Origin: Hemerocallis citrina
Taxonomy: Eukaryota; Streptophyta; Magnoliopsida; Asparagales; Asphodelaceae
Direction: 5' to 3'
DNA: 64,000 bases
NCBI GenBank assembly: GCA_017893485.1
Contig: CM030362.1
Location: 30,856,089-30,920,088, forward strand
Within the stretch, counting starts at the first letter, position 1. Every line of letters begins with the position of its first letter. This document shows positions 31,058 to 44,157 of the stretch, piece by piece. Both the position numbers and the translations under genes were made by a program. Under the pieces are notes generated by a model. It saw only the letters and a program-made list of their open reading frames with translations, searched no databases and was not told the origin of the DNA.

Positions 31058-34000
31058 TTATTCTTTCATGGGCTTTAGTCTCATTCCCCTCGATGATTTA
31101 TCAACTAACTCTCTGTTTAACCCTTTGGTTAGTGGATCCGCAATGTTATCTTTTGACTTTACATAGTCCACAGAGATAACCCCAGTAGAGAGTAGTTGTC
31201 TAATGGTATTATGTCTTCGACGAATATGTCTAGATTTACCATTATACATATTGCTCTGTGCTCTACAAATTGCAGATTGACTATCTGAATGTATGCAGAT
31301 TGGAGGCACAGACTTCGTCCACCTTGGAATATCCTCAAGGAAGTGGCGTAACCATTCAGCCTCTTCCCCACATTTGTCTAATGCGATAAATTCTGATTCC
31401 ATCGTGGATTTAGCGATCACTGTTTGTTTCGAGGATTTCCAAGAAACTGCTGCACCACCTAGTGTAAACACATAGCCACTAGTGGATTTTGAATTATCAC
31501 TCGATATCCAGTTCACATCACTGTATCCTTCAAGTACAGCCGGGTATCTCGTATAGTGCAGCCCGTAGTTACGAGTAAAATGCAAATACTTCAGTACTCT
31601 TATAATTGCTTGCCAATGCTCGCTTTCAGGATTACTCGTGTATCTACTTAGTTTACTTACTGCATAGGCTATGTCTGGTCTTGTACAATTCATTAAGTAC
31701 ATTAGACTGCCTATGATTCTAGAGTATTCTACTTGAGAAATACTCTCCCCTTTATTCTTGGATAAATGTAAAGTTAGATCTATTGGAGTTCTCGCAATTC
31801 CAGAATTATCTTTATCAAATTTTTCAAAAATATTGTCAACATAATGTGACTGGCTTAAAATAAGCTCGTCTGATGTTCTTGTGATTTTAATTCCCAATAT
31901 AACATCAGCTAGTCCCATGTCTTTCATGTCAAACCTCGAGTTTAACATGTTTTTAACAGATTTAATTATCTGATCATTGCTTCCAATAATAAGCATGTCA
32001 TCTACATACAAACATATAATGACATATCCATCTTCTGTGTCTTTGACATATACACATTTATCGCATTCATTGATCTTGAAACCATTTGTCATCATGACAT
32101 TGTCAAATTTTTCATGCCACTATTTTGGAGCTTGTTTCAAGCCATATAATGACTTCACCAGTTTACACACTTTCTTTTCATGTCCTGGAGCTGAAAAACC
32201 CTCAGGTTGTTCCATGTAGATTTCTTCATCTAAATCTCCATTAAGAAAATCTGTTTTTACATCTATTTGATGTACTTCAAGATTGCGTAGAGCTGCTACG
32301 GCAAGTACCATCCTAATGGAATTTATTCTCGTCACAGGAGAATATGTATCAAAGTAATCAAGACCTTCCTTTTGTTTATAACCTTTAATTACAAGTCTTG
32401 CCTTGTATTTATCAATTGATCCATCAGGTTTTATTTTTCCCTTGAAGATCCACTTGGAACCTAAAGGTTTACTACCCGGTGGAAGATCCACTAGTTCCCA
32501 AGTATGGTTTTGCAAGATAGAATCAATTTCACTCTTGATGGCTTCTTTCCATTGAGGACCATCACTAGAGTTCACCGCTTCTTTGAAGGTTTGGGGTTCT
32601 CCTTCAAGCATAAAAGTCAAGAAATCCGGACCAAAAGATTTTTCCGTTCTTGTTCTTTTACTGCGTCGAGGTTCCTCCTCAACTTCTTCATTTTGGTCTT
32701 CACTATCTTCACTGATAGTCTCATGTGTTCGTTTGGAGGAACTTGGTTCCTCCTTTGACTTACATGGAAATACATCTTCAAAGAACGATGCATTTCTAGA
32801 TTCCATTATCGTGTTCTTTGATATCTCAGTGATATCGGATTTGTACACCAAGAACCGATAGGCACTACTGTTAAGTGCATAACCAATGAAAATACAATCA
32901 ACTGTTTTTGGTCATATTTTCATTTTCTTAGGTGGAGGTACTACCACCTTGGCAAGACATCCCCACATTCGCAAGTAATTGTATGATGGCTTTCTTCCTT
33001 TCCATAATTCATATGGAGTTTTTTCTTCTTTCCTTTTGGGCACCTTATTCAAAAGGTAGTTAGCTGAAAGAATAGCTTCTCCCCACAAGTTTGGTTGTAA
33101 ACCAGAACTTATTAACATCGCATTCATCATTTCTTTCAATGTACGATTCTTTCTCTCAGCAACACCGTTGGACTGAGGAGAATAAGGCGCTGTGGTTTCA
33201 TGTATATTCCCATGCTTAGCACATGTGTCAGCAAATGGCGATTCATACTCTCCACCTCGGTCGCTTCTTAGCGCCTTAATTTTCTTATTGAGTTGATTTT
33301 CAACCTCATTTTTATAGAGAACAAATTTCTCTATAGCTTCATCTTTGCTTTTAAGAAAGTGTACATAGCAATATTTTGTGCTATCATCTATGAAGGTAAT
33401 AAAATATTTATTACCACATCTTGTTTGTATCATTTTCAAACAACAGATATCAGTGTGAATTAGATCAAGTGGTTCGGTGTTTCTTTCAACACTTTTAAAT
33501 GATGATCTTGTTAGTTTTGCCTCAGCACAAGTTTCACATTTGTGTTTGGAATCAATTTGGAACGTTGGTATGTTATTCAAGTTAATTAGTCTTCGCAAAG
33601 TATCATGATTAACATGTCCTAGTCTACCATGCCATAAATTGGAAGACTCAAGCAAATAAGTAGAAGAGCTAGCTTTATTCATATTCTTGACCATGGTCAT
33701 TACATTGAGTTTGAACATTCCACCACTCATATATTCTCTACCAACATACATTCCACTTTTAGACAAAACAAATTTGTTTGACTCGAACACTAAACGAAAA
33801 CCGTGGTTATTAAGCAACGAACCAGATACCAGGTTCTTACGGATTTCAGGAACATATGCAACATTGTTCAGAGTCAGTTCCTTTCCAGAAGTCATCTTCA
33901 AGATCACCTTGCCTTGGCCCTTTATTTCTGAAGTAGCCGAGTTTTCCATAAACATTTTCTCCCTATTCTCTAATGGTTCGAAAGTGGAGAACATACTTCT

Positions 34001-35053
34001 ATTGGAGCACACATGCCGAGTAGCTCCAGTGTCAATCCACCATTCCTTTGGGTTTGAACCTAACATATTCACTTCTGATATCACAGCTGAGAGGTTGATA
34101 TCGGAAACATCTTGAACAATTCCTTGAACCAAGTTTGCTTCTCTGTTCCTGTTCCTCTTGGGAAGTCTGCATTCAGTGGACTTGTGACCCATTTTGTCAC
34201 AATTGAAGCACTTGCCTTGAAACTTCGGCTTCTTGGAGATTCCTCCCTTAGGCCCGAGCTTCGGACCCTTGTTGTTGTGCTTGTTGGAACGTTGTTTATG
34301 TTCCATTACATTTGCCTTAGCTGCATGGCTGATGAGTCTAACTTTTTGAGATCCCCTATTGTCTTCTTAAATACGAAGCCTGACAATGAGATCTTCAATG
34401 CCCATTTCTTTTCGCTTATGCTTTAGGTAATTCTTAAAGTCTTTCCAACCTTGTGGTAATTTTTCAATTATACAAGCCACTTGGAAACTTTCACTTAAGT
34501 TCATACCTTCAGCATGAATCTCATGCAAGATTAGTTGTAGTTCTTGAACTTGACTGATTACTGTTTTAGAATCTACCATTTTATAGTCTAGGAAGCGGTC
34601 CACAATGAATTTCTTGGCGCCGGCATCCTCAGTTTTATATTTATGTTCTAGTGATTCCCAAAGTTCTTTAGCTGTTCTTTTGTCAATGTATACATTATAC
34701 AAAGAGTCGGCTAATCCGTTCATTATGTAATTTCTACACAAGTAATCAGCATTTTTCCAAGCATCCACAGCGGCAATGACTTGGTTATCCTGCTCATCTT
34801 TCTTAAGATCTGGAGCATCTTCGTTCAAGAACCTTGCAAGATTCAGTGTGGTCAGATAGAACATCATCTTCTGTTGCCACCTTTTAAAATTCTGCCCGTT
34901 GAACTTCTCAGGTTTCTCCCCATGGGAGACTGAGACAGGTACAACGGTGGGCATTGGCACTCGTGCCGCAGCAGCAATCGGTTCTTGCGTTGTATCAACA
35001 ACCGGCACATAGACCGTTTCAGACACAACAGCATTGTCCAATGCAGTAGTCAT
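31058..35053 (-). pseudogene. Copia Gag-Pol polyprotein, array copy 1, three nonsense codons
   Basis: The minus-strand frame starts [14 protein letters not shown] at 35053. Order: Gag ([16 protein letters not shown]), zinc knuckle ([14 protein letters not shown]), protease ([12 protein letters not shown]), integrase ([24 protein letters not shown]), RT ([23 protein letters not shown]) and RNase H ([20 protein letters not shown]). In-frame stops lie at 34367-34369, 32912-32914 and 32120-32122. The last is shared with array copy 2. The RT motif after the stop is intact. This copy could not make a full polyprotein. Confidence 0.92.
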
Positions 35054-35167
35054 TGTGAATCTGAAATTTACACAATACGAGTGTAAGTTTTCCAGATAAA
35101 AAAAATGAAAAGAAAAACCGTGCCTCAAAATCGAAAATGAAAGAAATCGGAAAATCTGTTTTAAGTT

Positions 35168-36268
35168 TGTTACAAATAATGTTTACAAAATTCGTTTTAC
35201 AATCGAAAGATAGAGAGGCACAGAAACACATAGAAAAGAACAGGAGAGAGGAAAACCGAAAGAAAAGAAAAGGGAAAAATTAATAAAACAACTTACAAGA
35301 AACAAATGAAAAGTACAACTTCAAGGAAGCCGAGGCCTGTGTATCACACAGTGTCCTTAAAACAGATTTCGCCTCTTTCCGCTTGCTGGAATGAACGGAG
35401 GCGTCTGCCTCCCAGGATGCAACGACTTGGAGCGATCCCGTAGGCACCACGTACCACTCCCGAACCGAGTACAAGCGCTTGAAACCTATCACCAACTTAC
35501 CAACAACAGCACAGAAGAAGACTCAGAGAAGGAGAGAAGAAGATCTGGTTTGTGCAGGGAAGGAAGTAAAGGGGAGGCCTCTATTTATAGAGTCTGGGTT
35601 AAAACAGTAACGGCAGACAAGGCATTAACAGCCTTCACTGTAACGGCAGACAAGGCATTAACAGCCTTCACTGTAACGGCAGACAAAGCATTAACAGCCT
35701 TCACTGTAACGGCAGACAACGAATTGAATGCCTTCAGTGTAATGGCAGACAAAATATTAAATACAGCACTGAAACGGCAGACAGAACCGTTTTTGCATTC
35801 ATTTCAGTCGTTACAAAAGGAAAACTGTAGCAAAAAGTGGCTCTGCACGGGGTGTGATCAAATCGGTCCGGCATTTGTGTCCGCAGGTCGTGCGGGCGCA
35901 CACAAGTCGCATGTAATCCGGTCCGTGATTTGCACCCCCCCTGCGCGCGCGAGAGAGAGCCTCTCTTCTAGCCATCTTACAATGCTTAGAAGGAGATTAC
36001 TATATATCCTCTTCTATTTCCTTTGTTATTTCCGATGTGGGACTATGTTCCCTTAACCCATTTTTCAAGAATGAAAACGTCTCACTTTGAGAGACAATTT
36101 CTCATTCACCCCTTAACCGATTTTAGCGAACCAATATATGATTTTGATCTACTCACGAAGGAGAACACAAATCAATCAAGATCTCTCAATAATTCATTGA
36201 GGATCTTACTTAAAAAATTTCTCCAAAATCGATTCGAAAATGGTGTCTAAAACACTCATTTTCTAACA
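35168..36268 (-). repeat. Copia array LTR 2 (1101 bp, shared middle LTR)
   Basis: It serves as the 5' LTR of copy 1 and the 3' LTR of copy 2. The TATA box is at 35581-35590 (minus strand) and five 33-bp repeats at 35608-35772. Confidence 0.93.
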
Positions 36269-36865
36269 ATCCCCACATGAATGAAAATTGACGACCACAG
36301 ACAGGACAGACTGACACGACGGACTGACCCGACAGACTTGGTGATAGAATTCAACGATTGATTTCTGCATAGGATAGGTAGGTGTTACCCTTTGAACCTT
36401 CCCTTATGAAAATATGTTTACTTTACTAACTAAACAGTAGACGCGATGTCTTTGAACTGTTCTGCCATTTGTGTAAACGATGACATATCTCACACAGAAA
36501 TCTTTCTAACGCTTTTTCAGTTCTCACTGTTATGCTCGTTTTGGCCATGAACAAACGCCTGGTTCTGCAAGATTTTAACAGGAATATTGCCCTATATTAT
36601 TCCCTTGGAATCGGCCCTTCTTCTATCTTACATAGGTGATTTCTTACTTAAGAGTAACCCGCATTACTCTGCTCGGATATCCGACGCATAAGAATCATTA
36701 AAAGTCTAGCTTAACCTGTTACCTTGCGGGCATCACTGTTTCATCATGGGAATGGACATGGAAAATCCCCACAGTGATCTAACTTGTTCTTTACAATTTA
36801 GTTGTCCCTTTGAACCTAGATCTTGGGATCTTCAGTCAACTAGGTTGGGTTTCCATTGTATCGAC

Positions 36866-39800
36866 TTATTCTTTCATGGGCTTTAGTCCCATTCCCCTCG
36901 ATGATTTATCAACTAACTCTCTGTTTAACCCTTTGGTTAGTGGATCCGCAATGTTATCTTTTGACTTTACATAGTCCACAGAGATAACCCCAGTAGAGAG
37001 TAGTTGTCTAATGGTATTATGTCTTCGACGAATATGTCTAGATTTACCATTATACATATTGCTCTGTGCTCTACAAATTGCAGATTGACTATCTGAATGT
37101 ATGCAGATTGGAGGCACAGGCTTCGTCCACCTTGGAATATCCTCAAGGAAGTGGCGTAACCATTCAACCTCTTCCCCACATTTGTCTAATGCGATAAATT
37201 CTGATTCCATCGTGGATTTAGCGATCACTGTTTGTTTCGAGGATTTCCAAGAAACTGCTGCACCACCTAGTGTAAACACATAGCCACTAGTGGATTTTGA
37301 ATTATCACTCGATATCCAGTTCACATCACTGTATCCTTCAAGTACAGCCGGGTATCTCGTATAGTGCAGCTCGTAGTTACGAGTAAAATGCAAGTACTTC
37401 AGTACTCTTATAATTGCTTGCCAATGCTCGCTTTCAGGATTACTCGTGTATCTGCTTAGTTTACTTACTGCATAGGCTATGTCTGGTCTTGTACAATTCA
37501 TTAAGTACATTAGACTGCCTATGATTCTAGAGTATTCTACTTGAGAAATACTCTCCCCTTTATTCTTGGATAAATGTAAAGTTAGATCTATTGGAGTTCT
37601 CGCAATTCCAGAATTATCTTTATCAAATTTTCCAAAAATATTGTCAACATAATGTGACTGGCTTAAAATAAGCTCGTCTGATGTTCTTGTGATTTTAATT
37701 CCCAATATAACATCAGCTAGTCCCATGTCTTTCATGTCAAACCTCGAGTTTAACATGTTTTTAACAGATTTAATTATCTGATCATTGCTTCCAATAATAA
37801 GCATGTCATCTACATACAAACATATAATGACATATCCATCTTCTGTGTCTTTGACATATACACATTTATCGCATTCATTGATCTTGAAACCATTTATCAT
37901 CATGACATTGTCAAATTTTTCATGCCACTATTTTGGAGCTTGTTTCAAGCCATATAATGACTTCACCAGTTTACACACTTTCTTTTCATGTCCTGGAGCT
38001 GAAAAACCCTCAGGTTGTTCCATGTAGATTTCTTCATCTAAATCTCCATTAAGAAAAGCTGTTTTTACATCCATTTGATGTACTTCAAGATTGCGTAGAG
38101 CTGCTACGGCAAGTATCATCCTAATGGAATTTATTCTCGTCACAGGAGAATATGTATCAAAGTAATCAAGACCTTCCTTTTGTTTATAACCTTTAATTAC
38201 AAGTCTTGCCTTGTATTTATCAATTGATCCATCAGGTTTTATTTTTCTCTTGAAGATCCACTTGGAACCTAAAGGTTTACTACCCGGTGGAAGATCCACT
38301 AGTTCCCAAGTATGGTTTTGCAAGATAGAATCAATTTCACTCTTGATGGCTTCTTTCCATTGAGGACCATCACTAGAGTTCATCGCTTCCTTGAAGGTTT
38401 GGGGTTCTCCTTCAAGCATAAAAGTCAAGAAATCCGGACCAAAAGATTTTTTCGTTCTTGTTCTTTTACTGCGTCGAGGTTCCTCCTCAACTTCTTCATT
38501 TTGGTCTTCACTATCTTCACTGATAGTCTCATGTGTTCGTTTGGAGGAACTTGGTTCCTCCTTTGACTTACATGGAAATACATCTTCAAAGAACGATGCA
38601 TTTCTAGATTCCATTATCGTGTTCTTTGATATCTCAGTGATATCGGATTTGTACACCAAGAACCGATAGGCACTACTGTTAAGTGCATAACCAATGAAAA
38701 TACAATCAACTGTTTTTGGTCCTATTTTCATTTTCTTAGGTGGAGGTACTACCACCTTGGCAAGACATCCCCACATTCGCAAGTAATTGTAGGGTGGCTT
38801 TCTTCCTTTCCATAATTCATATGGAGTTTTTTCTTCTTTCCTTTTGGGCACCTTATTCAAAAGGTAGTTAGCTGAAAGAATAACTTCTCCCCACAAGTTT
38901 GGTTGTAAACCAGAACTTATTAACATCGCATTCATCATTTCTTTCAATGTACGATTCTTTCTCTCAGCAACACCGTTGGACTGAGGAGAATAAGGCGCTG
39001 TGGTTTCATGTATAATCCCATGCTTAGCACATGTGTCAGCAAATGACGATTCATACTCTCCACCTCGGTCGCTTCTTAGCGCCTTAATTTTCTTATTGAG
39101 TTGATTTTCAACCTCATTTTTATAGAGAACAAATTTCTCTATAGCTTCATCTTTGCTTTTAAGCAAGTATACATAGCAATATTTTGTGCTATCATCTATG
39201 AAGGTAATAAAATATTTATTACCACCTCTTGTTTGTATCATTTTCAAATCACAAATATCAGTGTGAATTAGATCAAGTGGTTCGGTGTTTCTTTCAACAC
39301 TTTTAAATGATGATCTTGTTAGTTTTGCCTCAGCACAAGTTTCACATTTATGTTTGGAATCAATTTGGAACGTTGGTATGTGATTCAAGTTAATTAGTCT
39401 TCGCAAAGTATCATAATTAACATGTCCTAGTCTACCATGCCATAAATTGGAAGACTCAAGCAAATAAGTAGAAGAGCTAGCTTTATTCATATTCTTGACC
39501 ATGGTCATTACATTGAGTTTGAACATTCCACCACTCATATATCCTCTACCAACATACATTCCACTTTTAGACAAAACAAATTTGTTTGACTTGAACACTA
39601 AACGAAAACCGTGGTTATTAAGCAACGAACCAGATACCAGGTTCTTACGGATTTCAGGAACATATGCAACATTGTTCAGAGTCAGTTCCTTTCCAGAAGT
39701 CATCTTCAAGATCACCTTGCCTTGGCCCTTTATTTCTGAAGTAGCCGAATTTTCCATAAACATTTTCTCCCTATTCTCTAATGGTTCGAAAGTGGAGAAC

Positions 39801-40861
39801 ATACTTCTATTGGAGCACACATGCCGAGTAGCTCCAGTGTCAATCCACCATTCCTTCGGGTTTGAACCTAACATATTCACTTTTGATATCACAGCTGAGA
39901 GGTTGATATCGGAAACATCTTGAACAATTCCTTGAACCAAGTTTGCTTCTCTGTTCCTGTTCCTCTTGGGAAGTCTGCATTCAGTAGACTTGTGACCCAT
40001 TTTGTCACAATTGAAGCACTTGCCTTGAAACTTCGGCTTCTTGGAGATTCCTCCCTTAGGTCCCAGCTTCGGACCCTTGTTGTTGTGCTTGTTGGAACGT
40101 TGTTTATGTTCCATTACATTTGCCTTAGCTGCATGGCTGATGAGTCCAACTTTTTCAGATCCCCTATTGTCTTCTTCAATACGATGCCTGACAATGAGAT
40201 CTTCAATGCCCATTTCTTTTCGCTTATGCTTTAGGTAATTCTTAAAGTCTTTCCAACCTTGTGGTAATTTTTCAATTATACAAGACACTTGGAAACTTTC
40301 ACTTAAGTTCATACATTCAGCATGAATCTCATGCAAGATTAGTTGTAGTTCTTGAACTTGACTGATTACTGTTTTAGAATCTGCCATTTTATAGTCTAGG
40401 AAGCGGCCCACAATGAATTTCTTGGCGCCGGCATCCTCAGTTTTATATTTATGTTCTAGTGATTCCCAAAGTTCTTTAGTTGTTCTTTTGCCAATGTATA
40501 CATTATACAAAGAGTCGGCTAATTCGTTCATTATGTAATTTCTACACAAGTAATCCGTATTTTTCCAAGCATCTACAGCGGCAATGACTTGGCTATCCTG
40601 CTCATCTTTCTTAAGATCTGGAGCATCTTCGTTCAAGAACCTTGCAAGATTCAGTGTGGTTAGATAGAACATCATCTTCTGTTGCCACCTTTTAAAGTTC
40701 TGCCCGTTGAACTTCTCAGGTTTCTCCCCATGGGAGACTGAGACAGGTACAACGGTGGGCATTGGCACTCGTGCCGCAGCAGCAATCGGTTCTTGCGTTG
40801 TATCAACAACCGGCACATAAACCGTTTCAGACACAACAGCATTGTCCAATGCAGTAGCCAT
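36866..40861 (-). pseudogene. Copia Gag-Pol polyprotein, array copy 2, nearly intact
   Basis: The minus-strand frame starts [14 protein letters not shown] at 40861. It stays open through Gag, zinc knuckle ([14 protein letters not shown]), protease (DTGATRHVC), integrase ([10 protein letters not shown]; the catalytic Asp-Asp-Glu region including IHTDICDLK and [10 protein letters not shown]) and the first part of RT ([13 protein letters not shown]). A UAG at 37928-37930 then interrupts LKQAPK and WHEKF. The same frame continues to the RT active site [11 protein letters not shown] and RNase H ([26 protein letters not shown]). The UAG is also present in copy 1. No other lesion was seen, so this copy is recently active or close to it. 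An upstream in-frame Met at 40936 lies in the leader and is an unlikely start. Confidence 0.93.
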
Positions 40862-40975
40862 TGTGAATCTGAAATTTACACAACACGAGTGTAAGTTTTC
40901 CAGATAAAAGAAATGAAAAGAAAAACCATGCCTCAAAATCGAAAATGAAAGAAATCGGAAAATCCATTTTAAGTT

Positions 40976-42065
40976 TGTTACAAATAATGTTTACAAAATT
41001 CGTTTTACAATCGAAAGATAGAGAGGCACAGAAACACATAGAAAAGAACAGGAGAGAGGAAAACCGAAAGAAAAGAAAAGGAAAAAATTAATAAAACAAC
41101 TTACAAGAAACAAATGAAAAGTAAAACTTCAAGGAAGCCGAGGCCTGTGTATCACACAGTGTCCTTAAAACAGATTTCGCCTCTTTCCGCTTGCTGGAAT
41201 GAACGGAGGCGTCTGTCTCCCAGGATGCAACAACTTGGAGCGATCCCGTAGGCACCACGTACCACTCCCGAACCGAGTACAAGCGCTTGAAACCTATCAC
41301 CAACTTACCAACAACAGCACAGAAGAAGACTCAGAGAAGGAGAGAAGAAGATCTGGTTTGTGCAGGGAAGGAAGTAAAGGGGAGGCCTCTATTTATAGAG
41401 CCTGGGTTAAAACAGTAACGGCAGACAAGACATTAATAGCCTTCACTGTAACGGCAGACAAGGCATTAACAGCTTTCACTGTAACGGCAGACAAAGCATT
41501 ACCAGCCTTCACTGTAACGGCAGACAACGAATTGAATGCCTTCAGTGTAACGGCAGACAAAATATTAAATACAGCACTGAAACGGCAGACAGAACCGTTT
41601 CTGTATTCATTTCAGCCGTTACAAAAGGAAAACTGTAGCAAAAAGTGGCTCTACACGGGGTGGGATCAAATCCGTCCGGCATTCGTGTCCGCAGGTCGTG
41701 CGGGCGCACACAAGTCGGTCCGTGATTTGCACCCCCCCTGCGCGCGCGAGAGAGAGCCTCTCTTCTAGCCAGCTTACAATGCTTAGAAGGAGATTACTAT
41801 ATATCATCTTCTATTTCCTTTGTTATTTCCGATGTGAGACTATGTTCCCTTAACCCATTTTTCAAGAATGAAAACGTCTCACTTTGAGAGACAATTTCTC
41901 ATTCACCCCTTAACCGATTTTAGCGAACCAATATATGATTTTTATCTACTCACGAAGGAGAACACAAATCAATCAAGATCTCTCAATAATTCATTGAGGA
42001 TCTTACTCAAAAAATTACTCCAAAATCGGTTCGAAAATGGTATCTAAAACACTCATTTTCTAACA
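40976..42065 (-). repeat. Copia array LTR 3 (1090 bp)
   Basis: TGTTACAAATAATG to CTAACA, next to TSD ATGGC. The TATA box is at 41389-41398 (minus strand) and five 33-bp repeats at 41416-41580. A 10-bp block found in the other LTRs near CACAAGTCG is missing. Confidence 0.93.
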
Positions 42066-42342
42066 ATGGCGACGACGTTCGGCGATGACCTGGCTGTGGA
42101 GCGACGGCGTTCGGCGACGCACTGCCCATTCGTCTCCATGATCTAGATTGGCGACCTTCGTCTTCGTGGAGCGAACCTCGATCTCGCCGCCGCGAAGGAT
42201 GGAGGAAGGGTAGGGGGGCAGCTTGGGTACTTTTTTCATATCTAGATTTTCTCTCTAAAATTTTTTAGAGAGAGAAACTCTGGATTTTACGCCGATGTGG
42301 AGTTGAATCCGTGTTGTAGTGAATGCTGACCTAAATATTGTT

Positions 42343-43043
42343 AAGAGTCCAATTCTAGCTTAGCTGGAATTACACTCCGTTTTATATATAGGAAGCCCCA
42401 AGGGATATTCAGCTTGACTTGGTTTGAACATCATACGACTGGTTATTTGTATTAATGTGGCAGATTCTTTTCTCTTTACCTAATCGAGTGAGTATCTTGT
42501 TCCAATTAGGTTTAGCAACACCACCTTCCATGCTCAAAAGTAGTTCCAAAAGTGGCAAAATGGTTTATCTAGCACTGATTGTAACAGGGTGGCTACATTT
42601 CATTTTTCTTCAGAAGAAGAAAAAAATCAATGACATACATGATAAAAGGGACAAATTAAAAAAAGTTATTATTCGGTCCACACAATAAATAAATAATGTC
42701 ACTCGTAACTTTTTAATTCACGATAAATATTGTTCGAGGCATATTTAATTAAAGAAAAGTGGCCTTATTATAAAAAAGAAAAAAAAAGAAAATGTCAAAC
42801 AAAAGTGGTTGTGGTGCACCAAAATGAACTATTGACCACCAGTTCCTCATAATGTTTTTTTTTATATTTTTGTATATAAAGATGACCATGTTTGATTAAT
42901 GAGATATATAACGAAACATATAAACAATTATGTCCGAAAATCTAGATACAGTCCAATCAGAAACCAAAAGGATTCAAACAAAAGCATACAAATAAAACAT
43001 AGTACTCGTAAACGCATTGATCAAGTGTCACACTAGAAACACC
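42343..43043. other. Unassigned AT-rich stretch
   Basis: It lies between the L1-like TSD and a Copia element. No gene was recognised. Confidence 0.4.
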
Positions 43044-43048
43044 CTTCT

Positions 43049-43779
43049 TGTTAGGAATTTCTACCGAAAACCTCTTTTAGGATCTTGTTGAGTTATTCGA
43101 TGTAATCAACACAAACCACCAAGCACATATGAGATCATACCAAACACACCAAAGCACACACACAAATTTGTTCCGGTTGGGCCTTTCGCCTTAATCTGGG
43201 GGAGAAGAAACCCAAGATGTTATTCAACTTGAAAAGATACAAGAATATTACAATTCTTACCACGACCCTCTCTCAAGCCTTACCAGCAAGTACTAGTTGT
43301 TTACAATTAGAGAATCACTCAATCTCTCCTTCAATGAAGTACTCGCTCTTTTGGCTCTCAATGGAGGTCAATAACAACAATATATAGAAATCTAGACAAA
43401 AAAATCTAGTTTGATATCTTGGTACAATAGCCTTTGGATATTACTGAAGAGATAACCATACGATAAGAGCCGTCAGATCTGACTTGAAGAGCAAGTTGGG
43501 CTTCTCACGAATCACCAAGATCCGACCCAAATTATCCATCAGCACCGCGCGCGGTCGACCGCACCACAAAGTCGGTCGACCGTCCCCCTCTAGGAAACTT
43601 CTGCAGAGTTGGGCGGCCGACCGCACCCCATATACGGTCGACCGCACAGTCGACCGCAACTCCACTTGCTGTTGCTGCTAACTGTTTTGCTTGCTTCCAC
43701 TCCGTCTCCGATCGTCTCGATTCCTCCATCGTCTCATTGTCTTTTTATCCAACATAGTATGCAAGACATAAACCCAACA
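43049..43779 (-). repeat. LTR of the 43049-45809 element
   Basis: TGTTAGGAATTT to AACCCAACA on the plus strand. Confidence 0.92.
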
Positions 43780-44157
43780 ATCTCCACCTTGGATTGCATA
43801 CTCATGAATCTACACTTGTGTGATTTAAAACCTTCTAGACTCTTTTCTTTCTCTTCTTGCAAACAACTCGTTTCAATGGCTTCCTCTGCTAGTTGAATAT
43901 ATCTCCACCTGTTTTTCTCCTGCTATATGCCCCTCTCAAGGGCACACCCCAGTAGATGTAATCATGGAGGAGCCACCCTCCACACGAACTCCACCTATCT
44001 CAAGGCTCTCTCCACCTTCCGATGATATTCGAACATGGCAGTCTTGCTCGGATGATTCTAGTAACGGAATACTAGATGGTGTTTTAGGAAGAATGGGCTT
44101 CGAAACACTTGCGCAAGTTTTTCTATTCCTCTAAAGCTGGTAGAGGTTGTGCTGACC

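Larger units (their letters stand above)
27278..42065 (-). mobile_element. Tandem Copia array: LTR-internal-LTR-internal-LTR
   Basis: Three LTRs (27278-28346, 35168-36268, 40976-42065) alternate with two internal regions in the same minus-strand orientation. The outer flanks carry one TSD, ATGGC (27273-27277 and 42066-42070), so the array occupies a single insertion site. It was probably made by unequal recombination between LTRs. The PPT at each left-hand junction reads ATGTGGGGATTG on the minus strand. The first internal region has been invaded by a TRIM multimer. Confidence 0.93.
25575..42327 (-). mobile_element. L1-like retro-insertion, later invaded by a Copia array
   Basis: The same 15-bp word, GACCTAAATATTGTT, lies at 25560-25574 and 42328-42342. 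Inside the left copy is a T-rich tract (the A-tail on the minus strand). It is followed by sequence resembling the 3' end of the L1 at 47757 (GCCCTGTTTCATTAA, then AACA...GGATGGTGGG). This is the pattern of a target-primed L1 insertion. Without the 14.8 kb Copia array (27278-42065) and a 430-bp duplication, the body is only about 1.5 kb. It is GC-rich and has no L1 ORFs that I recognise, so it is either internally deleted or a chimeric non-autonomous element. Confidence 0.7.

Noticed and set aside
43553..43660. GTCGAC palindromes as restriction or cloning-vector sites
   Set aside because: They recur in many natural LTR copies with varying flanks, so they belong to the elements and not to vector sequence.
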